A stretch of 64,000 nt of DNA from Antedon bifida (Eukaryota; Echinodermata; Crinoidea; Comatulida; Antedonidae), in NCBI GenBank assembly GCA_963402885.1, contig OY727093.1, forward strand, positions 14,749,501 through 14,813,500, given 5' to 3'. Within the stretch, counting starts at the first letter, position 1, and every line of letters starts with the position of its first letter. A program made the position numbers and the translations under genes. The notes under the pieces were generated by a model. The model was given only the letters and a program-made list of their open reading frames with translations. It did no database searches and was not told the DNA's origin. Positions 50,501 through 62,500 of this stretch are shown here, one piece after another.

Positions 50501-53500
50501 ATTGAGTACAATAAATGAAATGCTAAACTAAAAATAACTTGTTAAATCAATGTTATAAACAGTGTAACTGTACCATAAAAATAAACAAACGAACTGAATG
50601 TTTTACTTACATATGGTGAGTGAAATACAGCATTAATAATGTAAGTAGCTTCTTTTAAGACTATAAAAACAAATTATTTATATGATAAACATCTTGAGAC
50701 AAGGAGACCCTGTATATTAATTATACAATTGATTGTGTGTATATTAACACAAGTATGTACTTTAAATAATAGGCAAATTACATGTACTTACAGTGATGTG
50801 TATTTAATGTCATCTCTTGAATCTGATTTTGAATGTTCTTTTCATCTGAAAATGGCATCATTTTTAAATCGGATAGCTGTTCTGATGCTGACATCATTTC
50901 TATAAAACAAATAAGATTAAATAATTCAATTCAAGTCAAAGAAAAAAACAAATATTTACTAAGCAACACATAGAGTATCATTAGATCTTTCTTTTAGCAC
51001 CACAGTAGAACCTCTACTTTGGAACACTCCTATTCATTAGACATCCCTATAAACTGGGGACACTTTCCTGTGTGAATATATATTTTAACACTAGCAAACT
51101 CCTATTCAGGGACACACCTATTAAGAGGAAATTGTGTTGGGTCCTGAAGGTGTCTCCTTAATAGGAATTCTACTGTATATTTGGATACAAAATAATGTTT
51201 TTAAACACATTCTGAAAACTACTCATTAGGCCCTGCCTACACTATCAAACTTTATGTGACAACAAAATGTGATATGCCCATATATGGACACGATGATGTC
51301 ATATCACTACCATATTTGGGCACACTTTTTTTTGTCAAACTAGTCTGATAGTGTAGAAAGAGCTTTAGGCTAGTGTCTGGTATTGGTTGAGTTGAAAGCA
51401 TTGGAAGTACAAACCTTTATCTGAAAATAGCTGTATCAATGAATCTTTGAATTCATTTATGAAATCATACGTCTTCAAATAATCAGAAATTACAGGATTC
51501 TCCTTAGCTGCCAATGACAATCTAGCAATATTACAAATGAATAAATTCATAATATAATTATTTGTTATGATATTCAAATATATTTATTCATCATATATTA
51601 CATAATCATGTCAGTGAAAATACTGTAATATGTAGGCCTGCAGTGTTGAATAAGATGATGAGATGAATAATGAAGTGGGGTCTCATGAAACCTGGAAGTT
51701 TTTTTATAGGTACTAAAAACTACTGAATTTGAATGAAATTTTACACACAATTGAAAAAACATTTAATGAATTGATCAAATGTTACAAAGGTCCACAAATC
51801 CAGTTCCAAGTTTTTCAAACACGCATTTCAAGAACCTTTATTATAGATATGTACAAATAAATAAATCACTTACTTAGAAAGACTACTGGATGAAAATGAA
51901 TAAGGAGAAGTTGCAATGTCCACCTTTGTTACTTCACCTAAAATTACACGCAAAGGTTTGAATATTCAACATACAAATTAATGTGACTGTTGAGGCATGT
52001 AGGAATGAATGAAAAACAGGAAATGGCATCTAAGAGGTAAAAATAATAAACACAGCATTCTAAGGGGTTAAAATAATGATAATATTATATAATGAATATT
52101 TGCTTTACTTCAAAGGGTCTTAAAGTATAGAGGTAAAAACCAATTTCATTTTTGTAATTAAACATTTGTCTTAAAGCTCAGCCTTAAAGCCTTTTTTGGC
52201 TTACTTGAGATTCCACACATAAACAAAGACTGTAACAAGGCTTTTTCTTATGATCTTTTTTTTTCTTACTTTATGTGGAACAATAAAAAAATGAAAAAAA
52301 ATTAAATATAGTTTTATCTATCGAGAGAAAAACATTGATTTTCTTTGGTTTAAAAGTAGTATTATAATTATTACTATACAATTACCTTCATTTTCAAGCA
52401 TTCCTGGAATAGTAGTGTTAGTTGTAGCTGTAAGCGGTCGACTAGCACTCAGTAACGAGCCATGCATTGAGGTTCCTTTGGATCTACGCTCTACTATGTC
52501 TGCTTTGCGTTGTTCTAATTCTGCTTTGTATTTTTCATACATTGATCTTTGGCTACTGGCAGAAAATGGACGTTCACTCTCATACTCGGAAGCATTGCCA
52601 GTCGCTAAGTTGGAAACCTTAAAAAAGAATAACATTTACTTTATTTTAAACGGAAAAACTAATTAATTGCTACATTGATCCACCACCAGCCTGCTTTGCT
52701 GCCACCAACTAATGCCCAACTTACCAACCGGTCCTCTTTTAAATTAAATACCAATTGCAGAGAGAAGTGATATTAAACCACACTGTAGATCACATAAATA
52801 TTGTCTATAGTTTGAGAGATCTTTAATTTGACGGAAACCGGCTTTTATAATAATATAAGGCAAAAGCCAACAATTAAAAACATGAACTGTAAAGAAAAGC
52901 TTTTAGTATTTCATGCATTAGTATGTTAGAAAACCCCAAAAAACATTTTAAAATTCTTATTACCAACATAGCTTTAATACCCTTCAATGCACCATGCATA
53001 AAAACGCATTATAAACACAAATAATTAGGCATATATATTACATTAATAGCTTACATTAAGCCAAACATATTATCTTAATGTACATTCTATATAAACACCA
53101 TGCACTATTAAAGTAAATCAGGCTCATTTTTACTATTTTTAATTTTAAAAATTAATTACTATTATTTGTTGTTGATTTCCTTGACCTGTTATGTGATATA
53201 AAGCTAAATAGTATGTAGACATACAGTTTGTAGCGGCTTACTTTTTAGAACTCTGATGGATTGGCATATAGGAAATAAATCGGAGAAACAAATGTTATAA
53301 AAACAGTAATATCTTCTATTAATTACAATGGATGACACAAAATGCATTACAAAAATGTCTTGATATTCATTACAATAAAAACTACTTTTTAGATTTATTT
53401 TATTGGTGCAGTTCATACTCAACATTCTGTGGTTTCTGCAATGTTAGAGTGTGTTGATTTTCACAAAGCAACCCATAAAAAAACAAATATATTACACAAA

Positions 53501-56500
53501 ATGTTGTTTATCAAAATGTTTTGTTACGCAAAAATGTTTGACAATGGGTCATTTACTCCGAGCATGGGAGAAGCTTTGTTCCTAGCAAAATAACTTACTT
53601 AATAAATGTGATATAATGATGCTGAAAAACTTAAAAGCAAACCTCAGATTAACTGCATTCATGTTAGTTATTTGTATACTTTGAATTAGTTAATACATTT
53701 CAACCTATCCAAGATGCATCTCTTACCCACAATGCATCAATTTATTGCGCTAGAAGCAACCCACACAGTTATCCATGCATTGTTGTTCCACATTAATAAC
53801 TATTTGTGTTATTTAGTCCAAGTCCAAATAATCAGCATTATATTAGGTCCAATATACTTTGAATTAGTAAAGATGCAGCAGCAACAATTGTAGATGCACT
53901 TCTTACCCACAATGCTACAGTTTGTTGATCGTTATCATGTGACATTGACACAGAGAAATGTGGGCTAATGACTTCACTGTGTGCTTGAGATATTTGATCA
54001 AACTGTTCAACTTCTTTTTCTGGATAGCTCACCGCATCATTAACAATAAGCGGTTCAGTTTGAGTGTCAACATCGACATATTCCTTGAATAATTTCTTAA
54101 GGAGGAAGTCTGATATGTCTAAATCACTCGTAAGGAGATTGTATAGAGGATGGTGACGCTAAAAGAATTTTACAGACAAAAGTGAAGTGTTTATATTTTA
54201 CAATATTAAGTACAAAACAAAGAAGGACTCAAACACAAAGATTATATTGTGATAAGTAGACAAAGTATAGAAAAGAAAAACCAGTCAATACAAGTTTACA
54301 TGGCACCACTTTAATATGGCATGTCTTGAGTGGTAAAACGCATTGATTAAAATGTATGAGTAAAGGATTGATCGAAGCTGGTAATAGTTGTACTGAAGAA
54401 CATAATACAGAGAACACATTTTAGGATGGCAAGAAGATAATGTGGTATATATGAAATACTTACAGGAATGGAATCAACAGCAGTCACTTCTCTGGAATTT
54501 AACTGGATTGATATACTGTCTGCTGAAGCTTCAGTGCCATCTTCAACCTGCTGTAAATGTGGAATGATGAATGAATGAACAAACTGAATATTTAGTTGGA
54601 TGAAAGAGCAAATGTATAGTATTTGATAGGAACTGCGAAAAAATCATTAGCTTTGATGAAATGGCATAACGTCGAAGACTATTTTTAACTAGCATCTCTT
54701 CAAACTCTGAACTTGTGGTTGGTAAAACTATCACAATATCAATTAGCATATACACATGTGTGGATATGTATCACATTTTAGTGCATCACCGTACTTAGTA
54801 CTACATTTAAAAGCCCCTAAAGTAGATAAGATGTACCTTTAACTTGTCACTATTTTCGTCAACATTAGGATCTGTCTGAACATATGTTGATGACATTTCT
54901 CCTTTAGGAACAGTTAATGTCACTTCTCCTGCTTCTGATTTCTCTGCAAATTCGACCTAATGAAACAAATTTCATTAAATGCATCTCCACATTTGAAATC
55001 AAAGTACATAATTACATCACTTGAGATTTCCAAGCAAATCCTCATTGTGTTTGTTTAATGTTATTTCCTACCTTAGCTTATACAAATAACTTTATAATCC
55101 TATATTATAATAATTACTAACGGGAAAAAGTAATATAGATTGCTATTTAAATATTATTAGTTGAATTCAAAATATCTTTCAAGCAAAATTTGTTCATATA
55201 TAACACTAGTTTTGATGTTTTTTTTTTCTAAATAAAGACTACATTTGTGGTTTATAGTTCTTTATAATTCTTTATTTATAATTAATTATGTTTAAAGCTC
55301 TGTCTACACTATCAAACTTTATGTGACAAAAAAATGTAATGTGCCCATATATGGACACAATGATGTCATATCACTACCATATTTGGGCACATCACACTTT
55401 TTTCGTCAAACTTGCTTGATAGTGTAGACAGAGCTTAAGAGACAATGGGCACGATTGAGTATGTACAGTCTTGGCACTTACAAGTTTTGCTTGTTCATTA
55501 ACAATATCTTCAAGTTGCGCCATAGCTCCGTCAGCTTCCTTCTCTGCGTCATTCTGTAGTTTCTGAGCTTGTTCTACCTGCACTGTCAACACTTGACGTT
55601 CCTTTTAAAAATATATATTTAATTACAATAATTACAAACGCATAATTTAAAATGGCCAAAGTATAGACAAATTGTTATTTTGTAAAGACAATTGCAAATT
55701 CTGATTTTACAGAAATTAAAATTAACTATTAAAGATTAGAGACAATGACATGCTTTACTTACGGCATCCCATTTTTGCTGCCTGTCAATCAACTGCGATC
55801 GTAGCTTTTTCACTCTGGTATGATGTTCTTCTTTAACAGTTTTCAATTCATTTGACAATCCACGTATTACCATTAAACTCTACAAGATTAGATACAAGAG
55901 TAGAATAAAATTAACTCATTATGTACAGTATTTAAAATTTTGTTTACATATTTCACTACCTTACAGATAGGTAGTGATCCCTTCACATACAGCAACATCC
56001 ATAACATAAATCGAAGATTGAAGGCATATTAACACAAAATCCAAATTTGATTCATAAAAAGTCTCAGAAGAGTTTGTATGTTACAAAAGTCAATCATACA
56101 GGATTTGAACCGATGCCCTTAGGAATGTAAGGTGAGCATCTTACCATTATGCCATATCTTACCTCTCCTCTGTAATGCTTAAAAGCTGATGATAATTGCT
56201 CAGGTGGTACTTGTACCCACTTCTGCTCATCTTCCAATGCAAATTTGTCTTGAAATGGTATTTCACTTACAGGCTCTAAGTTAGACTTGGTTCTTGAAAC
56301 CTTTCTAGGTGTTGATGACTTGCTACCATCTAAGTCTAAGAAAAATGAATTAAAAAGAAATATCAGATAATTTCTTTTTTTAATACTTTATAAAGGATTG
56401 TAAAAAGCTAGTGGTCGTATATTCAATAACATGTAGTACATGTAATGTGCAGTGGTGGATTTTGTACTGTAGATGATGTTAATAATGAATTCTGAAAATA

Positions 56501-59500
56501 TACTATAATTAATACCCGACAGAAGAAATAAAAAATGACAACAACACCTTTTGTTTGCACTGATTTTAATGACCCTTCTTTAGGTGTTGAAGGAGCTGAT
56601 GTTTTAATAGAAACCTACAAGAAATATAACAATAATATGTATAATAAGTATTTTTCAATGTCAGTTTTTATATATCAAAATACATTTGTATTGCTATTGT
56701 ACTTCTTTAATTATTATTCATTCATTCATAATCCCAACACAGTATCTATAACTCTATAACTCCTATTTAAGGGACAGTCCCTCACGAACTAAGCGTGGGA
56801 AAATATGTGTTTTTACACTAGGGCCTACTCCTATTCAGGTGACAGTCCTATAGAGGGACACTTTGTTGGGTCCTGTCAACCTTCTTTTAACTTAATAAGG
56901 GTTGGACTGCATATTTGTTTACCTTTTTGATTGATGATGAACCAAATGTTGATTCCTAGAAAATTAAATCAATTTTAAATCAATCATTATAGTGAACAAA
57001 TTAAATATTAAAATACATAATAATTTTGAAATTAGTTGAAGATGTATTGTTCACCAAAAACATGAAAAATAAAGACTTCGAATAGGCTATTTTGTAGTTT
57101 TAATAGGAAAAAAAATTTATAAAAATACAAAAGAAGTCAATTTGACTATTTTTTTGCTTTAAATTACAGTTACAAAATAATTTCAGTGGCAAAATATATC
57201 TTTAACTTTCTTTTAAAACAATGCAGTTATATGGAATTATTTTATCTTACCATTATTAAAAACTTTAATAAGTTAATGATTACCTTTTTTCTCAAATTAG
57301 AACTGCGTTTTTGACTAATGTTAGTAGACTGCCTGCTGACTCCTAATGAATCTTGTTCATCATCAGAGTCAGATGCCCAGCTCCTCACTCGGTTCACAGA
57401 ATTCTCCTAGAAAATATCAATTATTAAACTTAAAACAGAATAAAAAACATACCGACATACTGAGTATAATTTACAGGAAAAGGCAAATAACAACAATTGA
57501 GGTATTTAAACATAGCCATTGCCAACAATTAAACAACATTTAATTGATAAGAATGACAATTTACATTCATACAAGCATACAAAAGAAAAATGATTACAAT
57601 TATTGTACATTTATTTGCAATTTAATTCCTACAATTAACCCTTTGAAGACGCAAGGTTTCCACCCAAAGAGTGAGGCTATTTTCAATATGTTTATGAAAA
57701 ATACAATGCAACTTTCTGCAATTGTTGGTTTTATTATGTGAAATGATTTGGCCTTCCAAAAAATTGCATTTTTTTTACCTAGGTCAATGGTCAAATACTC
57801 AAAAAATGCAATTCAGTGACCCACAAAAAGTCAACGCGTAGATCTACGGGCCTCGCGTCTTGGGACAGTAAATTACCCTGTATGGGATACTGGCCACGTC
57901 TTCAAAAGGTTTAAACAACCATATAATTATCTAAACAAAATTAAACAAAAATAAATAACAAGCACAAACTGTACATTTATACTAATCATTTCATACGATG
58001 AAAAAGACAAAACGGTGTTAAAAACAACGTAGTACAGTAACTTTATAAAATTAGAAACATTATAACAATTATTGGGAAAACTAGCTCTATGGATAAGCAT
58101 AGCACAATCAAAAATAGAATACAAAATAAAGCATTAAAAGTAACAAAATTATACCTATCGATCAGGCATTCAAAATAATAATTACAGCTTGCAAAACAAA
58201 ATTGAAAAATGTTTATAAAATTATAAAAATAAGTATGACAAGCTTCTACAACATAATATATTAAACATTAATTTTACAGGGAGACTGCTATTTGCACATT
58301 GGGTTCCATGCAGTGGGTCACATGACCTTACCCCCGATGACGTGGAAGAGCGACGAGAAGACGACGAAGATGATGAAGACGATAACGATGAAGACGATAA
58401 CGTTGGAGACGAGGGCATAGAAGAAGTCGAGGACGATGCCTTTGAAATGCCATTATGCTCCTCCTTGGTTAAGTTAAAATTAACATTCACTGTTAATAAT
58501 ATTACTTTTAATATTGCTAAAGCATGGTTCCCACTAGAACGCAACGCAACGTAACGCAGCGACGTATCGACGCAAAGTGCCGTATTGTGTAATCACAAGT
58601 GGGAACCGACGAATCAACATTGCTGCAAACATCGTAACGGGAAATCAAATCAGTTTGATTTCTCACAACAACGCAAGGCAAAAGAACACTGGAAAACATA
58701 GTACAGCGCGTACTTAAAACTATGCAAGGTGAACCAGGTCAAGGTCTACGGCATGCTAACGTTGATGCGCAACAAGCAGGTTTGATTTCACGCAGACGGG
58801 GGCAAATACAATTATTGGAAGGGCAATTGCTTACGTTGGGTCGGTCGTGTTACGTTGCATCGCTAGTAGGAACCAAGCTTAATTAATCTATTTTTTTCTC
58901 CTTAAATTTTATAGTTTTTTTGATTTCTTGGTTGTGCTCTCTAAAAGGGTTCACATTGAAATAGCAAATTGTTATATTTTCCCCAATAACGTTCCTTAAC
59001 ACCTTTAACATTTATTTGACTACTTTAAATTAAAGAGCTTATTCGTTTATAAAATTAATTTTATATAAATAAAATAAACAATAATGATACTAACCTCAAT
59101 CTGGTCTAATTTATCTGTGTATTCTTGCTTTATTTTTTCTACTTCTTCTTCGTGTTCCTTGTTAAGTTTAGCAATTTCAAGATCATGTTGCTTCTGTAGA
59201 CCTACAATAAAACAATAGAGGGGTGTGAAAGAATTATAGAAAAGATTCTTATAGAATCGTAACAGAAAAGAAAAAAAAGCACTAAGTATTGCTTGCAAAA
59301 AGGGCTGTGAACAAAATGATAGAACATATTCTTAACAATCATGCATTGTTTGTAAAAGTATATTTATAATTGATTGAAATTAAACAATAAAAACAAGAAA
59401 TGTTCATATAATATACAAATTATCACCTTTTCTTGTATCTTCAAATACCACTTGGGAACCGGAAAATTTATTTTCAAGTTTGTTAATTGCCAACTGAAAA

Positions 59501-62500
59501 ATAAAACCACCAATGTAAATACACAAAAATAAACTCACCAGTCTGTCCGTTGCCTTTGATAAAAATATCTAATGCCATTTAAAAATCTTACTATTCCATT
59601 ATATTAAAGAATTTACATTACAAAATGGTAGTACTGGTATCAAAATAGAAAGCGTTGTTAACTTTGCATCAAGGGAGGTTTTTGTAACCGTTATGTGTCT
59701 CCTGGCAATCCATAACCAATAACAATGTTTAAATGAAGATGCTGTTTGTGTAAAGCAAAACAAAAGACAAATCAATAGAAATAGCTTTAAAAAGTCAACA
59801 TAATCAGGTTAAGAAAACAATAGGGCTAGTTGTATTGATACAGTAGCAGGCTTAAGAAATCAATACTTCTTGACAATGTGAACATAACTATCATTTGTTG
59901 CATGATAGAGGGCTCACTTCAATTAAATAAATTAATGTGATCATAAGCTCATCACATGCACTAAATAGCAAAAATAATCTGTTAGTACTTAGATGTGCTG
60001 TGAACAAAATTAGTTATGAATTAAACAGATTATAATAAACTAAAATGTTTCAAGCTCTGTCTACACTGTCAAACTAGTTTGACAAAAAAAGTGTGATGTG
60101 CCCAAATATGGTAGTGATATGCTTAAATATGGTAGTGATATCATCATTTCCATATATGGGCACATCACATTTTTTGGAAAGTGTAGACAGAGCTTAAAGC
60201 ACACACATTTGCTGAGTTTAAAATGTACTATCAGATAGAAAACACATCAAATATGTACAAAATAATGGTTGAGTATCATAGTTGTTTAGATAGTTTAAAG
60301 AATAAATACAATGCATTTGACGAATATAAAATAAAGATGCCAATCAACAGCAATTATACATAATTCATTATTTGTGTACACTGCAATAACAGAGAATGGT
60401 AAAAATACTAGAACCTACTTGGTGTTTTGACTGTTTAAGAATGCAAAGGTACAAAGAGAAGTATAAGAACAAATTAAGATTAAATATGTAAATAATGTCT
60501 TAAATGAAAAACTAATAGAAGCAATAACATAACATTTATTTTTTAAGAAATAATTAACAATCCTGACAAAGAATCAATTACATATTTGACTAATTTGAAA
60601 AACTAATTTGAAAAAAAGTGTGATGTGCCCAAATATGGTAGTGATGACATCATCGTGTCCATATATGGGCACATCGCATTTTTTTGTCACATAAAGTTTG
60701 ATAGTGTAGACAGAGCTTTAGTTTAGGTAAACGTTTTGGAGGTGAAAAGCATTTTTGTTCTTTAAACTATAAACACTAATTGACCATCTACACTTTCAAT
60801 AAATGATTTTTAGTTTTTTTATATATTGAGCTAGTCTATATCCTACTAGATTATTTCAAATAAAGTTACAATTTAGCAGTCATCTTCATACTATATAATA
60901 AGAATAAATCATACATATCTTACCTCTTGTTGTTCATTGGTTGCTTTTAATTTAGCTATTGTGTGTTCCCTTGTATGTTCAATTTGTTGTAAAGATAATT
61001 GAAGATCAGAAATTTGACGTTGCAACAAAACAATCTCATCTTCTTTATCTTTCACTTCCTCTTTTAGTACATCAACTTCAGTTAAGTTTTTCTAAACAGA
61101 TTTTGAAAATAATAACTAAGAAATAAAAGATTTTATTCATATCCCTTGTGTCAAAAAAATTAGTAGTATATTCTATGTTTATCTGTACAGTTCATGTTTT
61201 CTTTTCTTGTCTTTTACCCTTACTCTCAGGTAGGAGGCATAAACTACATACACAGAATTGGTGCAGCAACATAATAATAAATAACACAGGTATGTATGTA
61301 TGGAATTATGTATGTATGCGAATATATGCACTTGTGTGTTTGTGTGCATATGTACAGGGAATAGGCCTACTGTTAAGATAAATATATAAAAAAAGGATAA
61401 AAATGTGAAAAATAATTACATTACAGTAGAAAATATTTTTTAGTACATTTTATTATTTAAGTTTTAAATGTAGAAAAAAAATAGCGAAATAAAACAAAAT
61501 TTTAAAAAAAGGTGGATAATACAAGAAATTCAAAAGTATAACATTTTATGAACATACTACTCATTGAATTTTTCTGATCAAATCGTATGAAAGATATGAG
61601 AAAATATAAGAAAAAAACGGGGGAAAAACACAGAATAACATTGGAATATATATAAAGTTGTATAAAATCATTGAATTGATCATTTGAAGATGAAATGAAT
61701 AAAAGTAGTGGTTAACGCCACAAAAGAGAAAAAAAATAAATAACACAGGCAAAAACACCAGATATAGTAGAAATAGATTTTCAAAATAAAGGCAGTTAGA
61801 TCATAGTTATACAAACAAATGAGAAAATCAAGAGTTTTAAACTAAAAATCTTTAATAATAATTTAATTTAAAAAAAGCCTACCTTAGCCATCTCAGAAGC
61901 ATGTTTCAAACGTTGAATTTCCAAGGTTTTCACATCAATCTGACGATATAATTTGGTCATTTGATCTTCCTTATCCTCAATTTCTATATCGCATAAAACA
62001 CATAAATACTAAATTAAATCAGCACAATATTACTAATAATCGAAAATATACAATAATGTTATATTGAGTCCAAGATTGCCACTGTATCACGCCATGCCAT
62101 ATTTTGGTTTTAGCTAATTTTTTTAAATCTTTAAAACGCTTACCAGTTTGAGCTCCCAGTAGCTTATCTGTTAAACTCATTATGTCTTCCTTGGCCTGAA
62201 GAAGTGCCTTTTCCAATTTTTTCTTGCTCCTAATAAATAAAATTGAATAAATAAATTTTTTTTTATTGAAATCATAGTGTTTATCTGTAAAGTGAATGTT
62301 CCTATTTGTATTTTACATTTAAAACAAATATTTATATTAACATATAACATTTATTTATTTCAACAATTTAACGAGAGTGGTCCATCCAGCTGAAGCTGAT
62401 CATAAGGGACCAGCAGAATACAATTTGGCAAGACAATAACATGAAAATATAACAGTTATATACAACAATTATAAAATGACTCACTTTGAAGCAGCCTTTC

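Noticed and set aside
58332-58463. Polyserine stretch treated as simple-sequence noise.
   Set aside because: Kept as a real exon instead, because both splice sites and phase fit the flanking exons exactly.
58342-58554. Acidic plus-strand open frame (Glu/Asp runs).
   Set aside because: Antisense image of the polyserine exon of the coiled-coil gene.
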